From NCBI GenBank assembly GCA_027859055.1, contig JAQIBO010000188.1, positions 1 through 20,126 on the forward strand: DNA of 20,126 nt, read 5' to 3'. The notes under the pieces are model-generated. The model worked only from the letters and a program-made list of their open reading frames with translations, was not told the DNA's origin and did not search any database. How positions within the stretch are numbered: position 1 is the stretch's first letter; each line of letters opens with the position of its first letter. Of this stretch, positions 1 to 6,876 are shown one piece after another. This DNA comes from Spirochaeta sp. GTDB lineage: Bacteria > Spirochaetota > Spirochaetia > DSM-27196 > Alkalispirochaetaceae. The translations under genes and the position numbers were made by a program.

Positions 1-33
1 GGTGCCCGCTCTGTTGTATCCGTTACAATAATT

Positions 34-89
34 CGGGAATACCGGAAAAGAGATTAGAACCCGGGAATCAGTTACTATTACGCGGGAAT
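34..89. repeat. Three CGGGAAT repeats, possible transposon end
   Basis: The heptamer CGGGAAT occurs at 34-40, 62-68 and 83-89. The last two copies extend to CGGGAATC. On the minus strand the series reads as ATTCCCG units running towards the left edge, and just outside it lies TGTGAA (minus strand, 99-94). Several short repeats behind a TGT-type tip is a layout known from IS21-family ends. No transposase is visible because the window ends at base 1, so the IS assignment is an inference. A chance cluster or a regulator-binding array is also possible. Confidence 0.35.
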
Positions 90-94
90 CATGT

Positions 95-145
95 TCACAA
101 TATCTTGGGACATCGGGAGAAAATAGCGCGGGCGTCTACACTCAT
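95..145 (-). pseudogene. Possible truncated toxin start, 16 codons
   Basis: An ATG at 145-143 overlaps the stop codon of the upstream antitoxin gene as ATGA, which is the usual coupling in toxin-antitoxin operons. The frame encodes only 16 residues (MSVDARAIFSRCPKIL) and stops at 97-95, exactly where the CGGGAAT repeat block begins. The position is right for a RelE/ParE-type toxin, but 16 residues are too few to show a family. Truncation by an insertion at this point is an inference. It may equally be a chance frame. Confidence 0.2.
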
Positions 146-360
146 CGGGTTTTGTTACGAATCCGTTCCTTCGCTACGGTCCAATCCTCGTATACTGAGG
201 AACCGTCCTTCCGTTTTCGTTCACGATCTGTCAATACCTCACGATGCCAATTCGGCGACGGGATTTCGTCGGGTTGTCTCCGCAAATCGGCCCAGATATC
301 TTCCATTGCCCGGAGTTTCTCTTCAACTGTCATCGTATCCAATGGTATGTACACGCTCAT
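142..360 (-). CDS. Addiction-module antitoxin (PF09720-like), orphan
   Basis: This 72-residue acidic-to-basic small protein resembles the putative addiction module component family (TIGR02574/PF09720), the antitoxins that accompany RelE/ParE toxins. It starts MSVYIPLDTMTVEEKLRAME, carries a DIWADL segment, then a PSPNWHREVL segment and a charged tail, which is the normal domain order and length for the family. The ATG at 360 is preferred over upstream in-frame starts because the family begins at this point and the upstream residues show no similarity. A purine-rich stretch (gaggcaaggg on the minus strand) precedes it. The expected toxin should follow directly, but the overlapping downstream frame stops after 16 codons, so the antitoxin seems to be without its partner. 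The family call comes from remembered pattern only. Confidence 0.7.
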   Translation of the reverse strand: MSVYIPLDTMTVEEKLRAMEDIWADLRRQPDEIPSPNWHREVLTDRERKRKDGSSVYEDWTVAKERIRNKTR

Positions 361-423
361 CGCCCTTGCCTCAACGTCAGGATAACCCAACCAAGACCGC
401 AGTGCAATCTGTGAAGGTGCTTG

Positions 424-476
424 CCAGGTGTTCTCAATCTGGAAGCCGCTGCAGTTTCCAGATTGAGAACTCCTGG
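424..476. repeat. 21-bp inverted repeat with 11-nt loop
   Basis: The arms 424-444 and 456-476 are reverse complements with one mismatch (T429 against the A-pairing position near 471), separated by the loop 445-455. The core GTTCTCAATCTGGAA pairs perfectly with TTCCAGATTGAGAAC. The octamer GTGCTTGC also flanks the hairpin as a direct repeat at 417-424 and 477-484. It lies 64-116 bp upstream of the antitoxin start, so it could be an operator, but the length and near-perfection fit a mobile hairpin (REP/MITE-like) better. There is no T-run to make it a terminator. Confidence 0.75.
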
Positions 477-525
477 GTGCTTGCAGTGTTTCGACGGGAT
501 TCCCAGTGCTTTGTGGATGATCCAA

Positions 526-806
526 GAGTGAAGGTTATTGGATGAATCGGATGGACGGAATCGGGCAAGGCCTGGTTCATTCGTGTGTTCGGACTCCGCG
601 CCGGTACAGCTCAGAACAGATTCGTTACCCCATACTCCGCAAAAACCGGGTCCGAGTGCGCGAGCCGCAGGATTGCGACCAGGCCGTTCAAGACCAGGCG
701 GCCCCATCGGGGGCGTACGTCTGCAAGACCCGATCATTACGTATTTCAGGGTTCCCCGACCGAAACTGGCCGGCGCGTGGTGGACCGATTCAATAGAGGA
801 CTGGGG
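526..806. other. Degenerate stretch without a recognisable gene
   Basis: No frame in this segment gives a protein I recognise. The longer open frames on either strand are rich in Arg, Pro and Ser and look like non-coding translation. One minus-strand piece (611-733, 40 codons between stops) has a protein-like composition: it ends in VLNGLVAILRLAHSDPVFAE plus eight more residues. It has no start codon and no identified family. It may be the tail of a decayed gene lying between the HepT remnant and the inverted repeat. Confidence 0.4.
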
Positions 807-1079
807 CTACCCGAGGAGATTTTTGGTGGGGTTTTCACCGCCTTCAGAGTCCTGTCCGGCGGCTACACGTCGGGGATCAAGGTCGTTGGCGTGCCATCTC
901 TCGGTCCCACAATGCCGGTCGAACTCCGGAAATGGAGAGCTGCATTCGTTCAATAAGCTCCCGGTGCCATGATGACGGATCAATCTGATTCTGAAAGACT
1001 TGGGCAATTCATCAAGACGTTGCATATCGAGCTGCAGTTCAGCTTTCAGTTTCTTTAGAGTGACTACTTCAGCGCTCAT
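807..1079 (-). pseudogene. Decayed HepT-like HEPN ribonuclease toxin
   Basis: The frame opens at ATG 1079, overlaps the nucleotidyltransferase stop by 11 bases, and begins MSAEVVTLKKLKAELQLDMQ, as expected for a small helical partner. After about 25 residues the family-like sequence continues in another frame (877-1008). There it reads SSWHRELIERMQLSISGVRP and then ALWDRE, which matches the second helical region of HepT-like ribonucleases. It then returns to the first frame with HANDLDPRRVAA (893 to about 861), which resembles the family's end. The catalytic R-x4-H region that should lie between these pieces is missing. At least two frame changes plus an internal deletion make an active toxin unlikely. 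Sequencing error could explain the shifts but not the lost segment. Family recognition is by eye. Confidence 0.55.
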
Positions 1080-1380
1080 ACAACACCGTGCCTTCAGCCT
1101 GTATGCGGCTCCTGATATGTTCGGATATCTGACGAAGATCCGTAAGATCTACGGGAATTGGCTGATCCAGAGCAATGCCGAGAAGGTCCCAGTAGTGGTC
1201 TGAATCCACCGCTATATCGATATCGAAATGGGGGCTGCGGAGAAAACCCGTAGCAAGGGAGCCAAACAGGATAATGACACGGATTTCCGGGTCTACCGCT
1301 CTGAAATGGGTAATCAGCCGTTGAATCTGTTCAAACGCGAAGGAACGACGCAGAGCAATCTGCCGGGAACGCGGAGTCCC
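1069..1380 (-). pseudogene. MNT-type nucleotidyltransferase, start missing
   Basis: This open frame of 103 codons encodes a minimal nucleotidyltransferase (MNT) domain. The signature is VIILFGSLATG (Gly-Ser encoded at 1263-1258), ten residues, and then DID (1224-1216), followed by a hydrophobic strand. The end, VDLTDLRQISEHIRSRIQAE followed by GTVLYER, is typical of MNT antitoxins paired with HEPN toxins; they modify or neutralise the partner HepT. It overlaps the HepT remnant by 11 bases, as in intact operons. There is no ATG, GTG or TTG in frame before the catalytic motif, and a TGA (1383-1381) closes the frame upstream, so the 5' end has been lost to a frameshift or nonsense change. With a broken partner, the whole pair is probably a relic. 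Confidence 0.7.
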
Positions 1381-1443
1381 TCATGTGCATATATTGGCAT
1401 CGGTAGGTCCTTATGGACAAGAACGGCCTGCCCGTGTGTCTGA

Positions 1444-2253
1444 TTACCTGATAAATCCGAAATCCGGGGCGAAGAACACTGCCAGGGCTGCCAGGATTCT
1501 CTGCTCCCGGACACCCAGGCTGGATACATCCGCTTCGGCCCACTTTGAATTGCCCAGATAGACGTCTCCGTTGACCAGGACTGCACCGATTGGTGAGCTG
1601 CCTCGCCACAGCCGTCCGTTCATTTCTATTTCACCAACCCGAGAGCCGTCTTGTGAAATAACGCCGTCCGAGTCAACGGTACCTGCGAGTCGGCCACCAC
1701 GATGGACGGCGCCTCCGGCGGCTATCTCCCCAACGGGGGAACCCTGGACGAGAACGGTACCGTCGGGCTGAATCTCGGCCCATACGTTTCCCTCTCGCAG
1801 GACTGTTATGGCGTTTTCCAGGGTAGGTTCCTTTGTTGTTTCCACGATGGTCGCTCCCTGGGCGTCCAGATTACCCTGCAGGCGGATGCCGCTGAGTCTG
1901 ACCGTTGACCGGTCCCCGTCATCGTACTGAATGTCATAGGAGCCGCCGCCGACGGAAGAAACGACACCGGGATAGAACTGCCCCGGGGCCCATTCCGCAA
2001 GGACGGGGGACCCCTCTTTCACCTCCCCTGCGTCGGGAACTACATCCAGGACTATCTTGTTGGAAGGGACACACTTGGTTTCTCCGGTCTCTGCCAGAAT
2101 GGTGTACCCGCTGGAACAGGGACCCTGTATGGTTCCGTGGTACCACTGGTTCTCAAACCACTCACCAAAGACAACCGTACCGGGCTGCAACTCCGATTGT
2201 GCCGCTACAGACCCGGCCGCCAGGATCAGAAGAACTGCGATTACACGACGCAT
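1444..2253 (-). CDS. Exported Tudor-like protein with 16-residue repeats
   Basis: The 269-residue product starts with a clear signal peptide (MRRVIAVLLILAAGSVAAQS, probable cleavage after AAQ or AAA-like site near residue 19), so it acts in the periplasm or outside. Residues about 24-70 and 81-124 are two small beta-barrel domains of Tudor/Agenet type: each has a Trp/Tyr-rich start (GEWFENQWYHG and AEWAPGQFYPG), and the second has SYDIQYDDGDRSTV. Residues 164-243 form five consecutive 16-residue units with the pattern xGxVxxxGsxxGxIxx, which suggests a beta-solenoid or propeller-like sheet. The last 25 residues contain a hydrophobic stretch. I do not recognise a named family and propose no enzyme activity. 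A ribosome site (GGAGG) and a TATAAT box precede the start. Confidence 0.8.
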   Translation of the reverse strand: MRRVIAVLLILAAGSVAAQSELQPGTVVFGEWFENQWYHGTIQGPCSSGYTILAETGETKCVPSNKIVLDVVPDAGEVKEGSPVLAEWAPGQFYPGVVSSVGGGSYDIQYDDGDRSTVRLSGIRLQGNLDAQGATIVETTKEPTLENAITVLREGNVWAEIQPDGTVLVQGSPVGEIAAGGAVHRGGRLAGTVDSDGVISQDGSRVGEIEMNGRLWRGSSPIGAVLVNGDVYLGNSKWAEADVSSLGVREQRILAALAVFFAPDFGFIR

Positions 2254-2258
2254 AGGAA

Positions 2259-2287
2259 CCTCCGTATTTCGGTATGCTCAAATTATA
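2259..2287 (-). promoter_or_regulatory. TATAAT box and GGAGG ribosome site
   Basis: On the minus strand, a perfect TATAAT (2287-2282) lies 18 bases before GGAGG (2263-2259), which is followed after five bases by the ATG of the exported repeat protein. A -35 match is poor: GTGACA is present but 20 bases away. The -10 box and ribosome site are directly visible; promoter use is inferred. Confidence 0.6.
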
Positions 2288-2380
2288 CCACAAAAACTCT
2301 ATGACTCTGTCACTGTGTACGCCTGGCTAACGGGAACGCGGCGGTAGCTTCCAGACCCGCCTCCACGGTATGCTGTCCTT

Positions 2381-3805
2381 ATGCCGACGTTCCCTCCCGC
2401 AGCCTGGTACGCCGTCGTCGCCCTCGCCGCCGGCCTCCTCACGTGGCTTATCGTCCGCCTTGCCTATGCCGGCGGCCGTGCGGCCGACCGCGCCCGCGTG
2501 AGTCAACTGGAAGCGCGCACCGTCGAGCTGCAGCGTGAGCGGGATGGTGAACGCGGTCGCGCGGATGAGCTGTCCCGGCAACTCACCGAAGAAAAGACGC
2601 GCGCCGCAACGGACCGGGAGCGTGTGGCCTGGGTGCAGGATGCGGAGAAGACGCTCCGGGAGACGTTTGAGGCGCTTGCCTCGCGGACGCTCCGTAACAG
2701 CACCTCCGCACTGAGTGAGCAGAACCGGGAGCACCTGTCTTCCATAGTTGGGCCCCTCAACACGGAGCTGCGCAAACTGGACCAGCACGTCCGCACCCTC
2801 GAGGAGAAACGCCAGGGCGCCTACGAGGGGATCACCGAGCAGGTGAAGATGATCAGCGAGCAGTACCGCTCCCTCCACCAGGCCACAACCTCCCTGGACC
2901 AGGCGCTTAGGGCGCCCAACATTCGCGGCCGCTGGGGGGAGGTTCAGCTGCGCCGTCTGGTGGAGATGGCCGGACTCACGCACCACGTCGACTTTGAGGA
3001 ACAGACCGGCAGCAGTGGAATCTCTGCGCGGAACGGCGCCGGCGGGCGTCCGGACATGATCGTGCACCTGCCCTCGGAGGCGATAATCCCCGTCGACGCC
3101 AAGGCGCCGATGAAGGCGTACCTGGAGTCTCAGGAGGCGGCCAGCCCGGAGCTCGCCGCGCAGGCCGCCAAGCGCCACGCCCAGGCGATGCGCGGCCACG
3201 TCCAGGCGCTGGCGAACAAGGCGTACTGGAACCAGTTCCCCACCGCGCCGGAGTTCGTGGTCATGCTTGTCCCGTATGAGAGCGGCCTGGCCGCCGCGTT
3301 CACCCGTGACCCGGACCTGCTCGAGTACGCCCTGGACAACCGGGTAATCATCGCCGCTCCCGCGAGCTTTCTGGCGCTGTTGCGGGTGGTTGCCTACGGG
3401 TGGATGCAGATTGAACTTTCCCGCAACGCCGACGCGATCGCCGGCGCCGGACGGGAGCTCCTTGATCGGCTGGGACCGTTCACGGAACACCTCAACAAAC
3501 TCGGCAGTGGCCTCAACCAGGCGGTGGAACGCTTTAATGCCGTCGCCGGTTCCTACGAACACCGCGTGCTTCCCGGCGTCCGGCGCCTGCAGGAGCTTGG
3601 CGCCTCCAGCACCGTCCCCGCCGGCGTGGAGGGCGTGGATGCGGTTCCCCGGCGGTTGACTCCCACCGCAACTGACACAGCGGGGGACGAACCACCCGGG
3701 GACGGAGCAACCGGTGGCGGTGTTGGTGCGGCGCGTCCAGCGGCCAACGACGGAGCGGGTCCGTCTGCTCCGTCCCCGGCCGCGAAGCAGAGGAGCGAAA
3801 CGTAA
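2381..3805 (+). CDS. rmuC: DNA recombination protein RmuC
   Basis: The 474-residue product has the RmuC order: an N-terminal membrane helix (about 9-29), a long charged coiled coil (about 33-180), and the conserved nuclease-like core. That core starts RGRWGEVQLRRLVEMAGL (182-199) and continues with PDMIVHLP (about 224), IPVDAKAPMKAYLE (about 236) and PYESGLAAAF (about 310). RmuC limits inversions and other rearrangements between short inverted repeats; its exact biochemistry is not settled. The C-terminal 60 residues are a Pro/Gly/Asp/Ala-rich tail that is not part of the family core. The ATG at 2381 has no Shine-Dalgarno sequence but has TATGCT exactly six bases upstream (2369-2374), so the message may be leaderless. 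The stop codon is followed immediately by the Sir2 start. Confidence 0.93.
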   Translation: MPTFPPAAWYAVVALAAGLLTWLIVRLAYAGGRAADRARVSQLEARTVELQRERDGERGRADELSRQLTEEKTRAATDRERVAWVQDAEKTLRETFEALASRTLRNSTSALSEQNREHLSSIVGPLNTELRKLDQHVRTLEEKRQGAYEGITEQVKMISEQYRSLHQATTSLDQALRAPNIRGRWGEVQLRRLVEMAGLTHHVDFEEQTGSSGISARNGAGGRPDMIVHLPSEAIIPVDAKAPMKAYLESQEAASPELAAQAAKRHAQAMRGHVQALANKAYWNQFPTAPEFVVMLVPYESGLAAAFTRDPDLLEYALDNRVIIAAPASFLALLRVVAYGWMQIELSRNADAIAGAGRELLDRLGPFTEHLNKLGSGLNQAVERFNAVAGSYEHRVLPGVRRLQELGASSTVPAGVEGVDAVPRRLTPTATDTAGDEPPGDGATGGGVGAARPAANDGAGPSAPSPAAKQRSET

Positions 3806-4657
3806 ATGAAAGACACGAGCGCGAAACAGACCCAGGACCTGACAGCGGCGATCCTCGCGGCTCAGCGGATCGTCGTGTTTACCGGCGCCGGCATCTCCAC
3901 CGGCGCGGGCATTCCCGATTACCGCGGCACCGGCGGCCAGTACTCCCGCTTTCAACCGGTCTATTATGATGAGTTTCTCGGCTCACCGGAGAAACAGCGC
4001 GAGTACTGGCTGCACAAGGCGTCGGTGTGGCCGGTGATGCGTGCCGCCCGGCCGGGCCCGGCCCACCGCCTGTGCACCGTTCTCGAGGCGCAGGGAACCC
4101 TCAACGGCGTGATCACCCAGAACGTCGACGGACTTCACGAAAAGGCCGGCCTTGCCGGGGAATCGATCGTTAACCTCCACGGCAGCAACCTGGAGGTGGA
4201 GTGCATCTCCTGCGGCCGTCGTATTCCCGCCGGTGAGGTTCTGGACCCGATGAGCCGTCGCTACGGGTACGACGACGGGGACGGAGGAGGCACGTCAACC
4301 GGAGACGAAGCTCCCAGCGGGGACGGAGGCGCCGTCGGCGAGGGGTTTGCCGCGCCACGCTGCACAGTGTGCGACGGCCTCCTTAAGCCCGCCACGATCA
4401 TGTTTGGCCAGAGTCTGCGCACGGCGGATCTCCTCCGCGCTGAGGAGATCCTCGACGGGTGCGACCTCTTTCTTGCGATGGGTTCCACACTGACGGTGCA
4501 ACCCGCTGCGAGTCTCCCGGCTATGGCGCAACACCGTGGAGCGGAGCTGGCAATTGTCACCCGCGGATCAACTCCGCAGGACGCAAGTTCGAAATTTCGA
4601 ATTGATGGAGATATCGATACGTTCTGTCGGTCGGTTCTCGAAGCGCTGGACCAGTGA
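3806..4657 (+). CDS. Sir2-family NAD-dependent protein deacylase
   Basis: The 283-residue protein has all sirtuin landmarks: the NAD-binding GAGISTGAGIPDYRG (27-41), TQNVDGLHEKAG (104-115), the catalytic His125 in NLHGS, a zinc site made of C133-x2-C136 and C186-x2-C189, KPATIMFG (194-201) and MGSTLTVQPA. It should remove acyl groups from lysines with NAD in the cytoplasm. The two zinc pairs are separated by about 50 residues, of which roughly 155-182 is a Gly/Asp/Ser-rich insert that probably loops out. The start codon directly abuts the rmuC stop, so translation is likely coupled. The physiological target is unknown. Regulatory deacetylation is the default reading; a defence role is possible for Sir2 domains in general, but nothing here supports it. 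Confidence 0.93.
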   Translation: MKDTSAKQTQDLTAAILAAQRIVVFTGAGISTGAGIPDYRGTGGQYSRFQPVYYDEFLGSPEKQREYWLHKASVWPVMRAARPGPAHRLCTVLEAQGTLNGVITQNVDGLHEKAGLAGESIVNLHGSNLEVECISCGRRIPAGEVLDPMSRRYGYDDGDGGGTSTGDEAPSGDGGAVGEGFAAPRCTVCDGLLKPATIMFGQSLRTADLLRAEEILDGCDLFLAMGSTLTVQPAASLPAMAQHRGAELAIVTRGSTPQDASSKFRIDGDIDTFCRSVLEALDQ

Positions 4658-5478
4658 CCGTAGCCTCCCGAACTCCCGATATCTCCGTCGTGATCCCTTC
4701 GTATCGCGGGATTGATCGCCTGCCGCGCCTCCTTGACCGCCTGGAAGAGGTCGCGGAACGCCGCTTTCGCCACGACCTGTTTGTCGAGGTGTTGATCGTG
4801 GACGACGGAAGTCCCCGGGAGGAACAGCGCGCGCTGCAGGAGCATCTGCGTGGGCGGGGGAGTGGGGCGGTCCGGTTTCTTTCCCTGTGCCTCCCGGAGA
4901 ACCGGGGTCAGCAGTACGCAACGATCGCCGGGGTGAACGTGGCCGCCGGGGAACTGGTGGCGACGATTGACGATGACGGTGGCCATCCGCCGGAGCAGTT
5001 GTGTGAAATGGTGGAGCGCATGATCGCCGAGCCGCAGTGGGACCTCATCTACGGGGCGGCGAGCAACACGGTTGCAGTTACCAGCGGCGGAGGGCGTGCG
5101 CGGCGGAAAGACCGCGCGAGGCGGCCGCTTCTGCGGCGCCTGGGAACGGCGCTGAACAACCTGTTGTTTCGCCTGTTTGCGGGGAAACCGATCGATGTTC
5201 CGGTGACCAGTTTTCGGGTTATCCGGCGCACTCTTGTGAATCGTGCCCTGGCGCTGCCGGTCAGCTACGCGTACCTGTCGGCGATGCTCTTTGCGTGCCG
5301 TCCTGCAGTCACCGTTCATCGGTATCCGGCGCCGCCGGGGGTGGGGGAGAGCCGCTACTCCCTGCTTCGGCTCACGGCGATCTTCTGGAATCTGCTGCTG
5401 TTCTGGGGGCCGTTACGACCGGTGGGGCGCCTGGTGCGCCCGCAGAAACGGTTGGTGCTGCCCCGGGGGTGCGACTGA
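4654..5478 (+). CDS. GT2-family glycosyltransferase (DPM1-like)
   Basis: The 274-residue protein has the GT-A fold signature of family 2: SVVIPSYRG (11-19), a VLIVDDGS strand (46-53), NRGQQYATIAGVNVAAGELV (83-102) and the metal/nucleotide-binding IDDDGGHPPEQ (105-115), which corresponds to the common DADLQHPPE motif of dolichol-/undecaprenyl-phosphate sugar transferases. Thus a nucleotide sugar is the likely donor and a lipid phosphate or envelope glycan the likely acceptor. A hydrophobic stretch near 245-258 (FWNLLLFWG) may touch the membrane, but there are no clear paired transmembrane helices. The GTG start at 4654 overlaps the Sir2 stop as GTGA. It is coupled to the ATP-grasp gene by a TGATG overlap, suggesting joint work on one product. 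Donor and acceptor cannot be read. Confidence 0.88.
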   Translation: MTVASRTPDISVVIPSYRGIDRLPRLLDRLEEVAERRFRHDLFVEVLIVDDGSPREEQRALQEHLRGRGSGAVRFLSLCLPENRGQQYATIAGVNVAAGELVATIDDDGGHPPEQLCEMVERMIAEPQWDLIYGAASNTVAVTSGGGRARRKDRARRPLLRRLGTALNNLLFRLFAGKPIDVPVTSFRVIRRTLVNRALALPVSYAYLSAMLFACRPAVTVHRYPAPPGVGESRYSLLRLTAIFWNLLLFWGPLRPVGRLVRPQKRLVLPRGCD

Positions 5479-6875
5479 TGCGGCTCATGATTCTCGGTGG
5501 GGGCAGCAGTCAGATTTCCGTGTTTCGGCGCGCCCGGGAGCTCGGAATTGAGACGGTCTTTGCCGACCGTGACGGGGGCGCCCCGGCGCGTGTCTTTGCA
5601 GACCGCTTTGCCGAGGCCTCCACGTTTGACCCGGAGGCGGTGACCCGCGCCGGCCGCGCCGAGGGGTGCGACGCGATTCTGGCGGTCGGTACCGACCAGC
5701 CGGTCTACACCGCGGCGGTTGCCTCCCACCGGTTGGGACTCCCGTTTCCCTTGACGCCGGAGCAGGCGGCGGCGGTGACCAACAAGCGGGTGATGAAGGC
5801 GCGTTTTGACGCGGCCGGTATTCCCGCCGCACCGTGGGGAGTGTTCCAGCCGGGGGAGGGAGCGTGGCGCGCGCCGGAACTGACGGCATTGCGTCCGCCG
5901 TACGTGGTGAAACCGGTGGACAGTCAGGGGCAGCGCGGTATCATCCGCGCCGCGGACCGTGCCGCCGTGGAGGCGCACTACCCGGTGGCGCGCTCCTTTT
6001 CCCGGGAAGACGGCGTGCTGGTGGAGGAGTTTTTCCCGTCGGTGGAGGTGACCGTTTCCGGCTGGGCGCATACACCGCAGGATGTGGAAATCTGGACGAT
6101 CACCGATCGCGTCACGATCGATAATCCGCCGGGGCTTGGCGTCTGTCTGGCCCATCGTTATCCCAGCCTCCACGCCGGTCACCGACATGGTGGTCTGACC
6201 GACACGATCCGGGATCTCACGCGCCGAATCGTCGCGGCGTTTCAACTGGCACACTGTCCGATCTACTTTCAGATGCTCGTTTCGGCGGGGACGGAGGCGG
6301 GCCCGGTTCTGGTGAACGAGATCGCTGTACGCCTGGGTGGCGCCTACGAGGACCAATCGATTCCGCTGGTCACCGGGATCGATATCCTGACCCGACAGCT
6401 GACGGCGGTTCGCGACGCGGTGCTGCGCGGCGGATACGGAATACCCGCCGGCGCCGGGCCGGAACACGCGATGGCTGGGGCACAGGAAGGCGCGAGCGCC
6501 GGGGCGCCGGCGGAGCCGGTGCCCCGGCCCCCGCAGCGGCCGGAGCCGCCGGCGCGCCACGTCAGCACCTACTTCGCGGTCCCCCTCATGTTTGCCCATC
6601 CCGGTACCGTCGCCCGCCTTGAGGGAGACGCGGAGTTACGGCGCGTGCCCGGCATAGCCGAGTGCCGTTTTCTGCTTCCCGAGGGTACCGTCATTCGGCC
6701 AATGGAAAACTCCACCCAGCGAATCGCCTACGCGGTACTGCACGCCGACAGTGCTGTCGCGCTTAACACGCTTGTGGATACCCTCTTTGATCGCCTGCGC
6801 GTCCTGGCACCGGACGGTACTAATCTGCTTATGGATACTCGCGGGGAGGTCAGGCGCAACTCGCCTTGGAGGTAA
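5478..6875 (+). CDS. ATP-grasp ligase, unknown substrate
   Basis: The start ATG at 5478 overlaps the glycosyltransferase stop (TGATG), which makes it preferable to the longer upstream open frame; the product has 465 residues. It begins with a Rossmann-like pre-ATP-grasp domain (LMILGGGSSQISVFRRARELG), has TNKRVMKARFDAAGIPAAPW (101-120), the ATP-binding lysine in VVKPVDSQGQRGI (143-155), EE183-184 in the adenine loop, and the Mg-binding NEIAVRLGGAYED (280-292). The family joins a carboxylate to an amine or thiol using ATP. Residues about 322-361 are a low-complexity Ala/Pro/Gly insert before a C-terminal domain of about 100 residues. Pairing with a GT2 gene suggests an amide-linked sugar or amino-acid decoration of an envelope glycan; this is inference. 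Annotation as carbamoyl-phosphate synthase-like would be over-specific. Confidence 0.85.
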   Translation: MRLMILGGGSSQISVFRRARELGIETVFADRDGGAPARVFADRFAEASTFDPEAVTRAGRAEGCDAILAVGTDQPVYTAAVASHRLGLPFPLTPEQAAAVTNKRVMKARFDAAGIPAAPWGVFQPGEGAWRAPELTALRPPYVVKPVDSQGQRGIIRAADRAAVEAHYPVARSFSREDGVLVEEFFPSVEVTVSGWAHTPQDVEIWTITDRVTIDNPPGLGVCLAHRYPSLHAGHRHGGLTDTIRDLTRRIVAAFQLAHCPIYFQMLVSAGTEAGPVLVNEIAVRLGGAYEDQSIPLVTGIDILTRQLTAVRDAVLRGGYGIPAGAGPEHAMAGAQEGASAGAPAEPVPRPPQRPEPPARHVSTYFAVPLMFAHPGTVARLEGDAELRRVPGIAECRFLLPEGTVIRPMENSTQRIAYAVLHADSAVALNTLVDTLFDRLRVLAPDGTNLLMDTRGEVRRNSPWR

Positions 6876-6876
6876 C

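Noticed and set aside
377..541. Possible integron attC-like site (ATAACCC and GGTTAT ends around the big hairpin)
   Set aside because: The end motifs do not fit the RYYYAAC/GTTRRRY core well, the extrahelical bases are not evident, and no second site or integrase is present.
538..972. Long plus-strand frames over the left region
   Set aside because: They are Arg/Pro/Ser-rich, have no family resemblance or ribosome sites, and run opposite to the recognisable MNT/HepT remnants.
2327..3955. 542-codon minus-strand frame opposite rmuC
   Set aside because: It is a shadow of a GC-rich gene; the plus strand has the full RmuC domain order.
3806..4657. Sir2 as part of an anti-phage defence system
   Set aside because: The protein is a complete zinc-binding deacylase of normal length, with no fused or adjacent defence domain.
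5355..6599. 414-codon minus-strand frame opposite the ATP-grasp gene
   Set aside because: It has Arg/His-rich composition and no domain, while the plus-strand frame keeps all ATP-grasp motifs.
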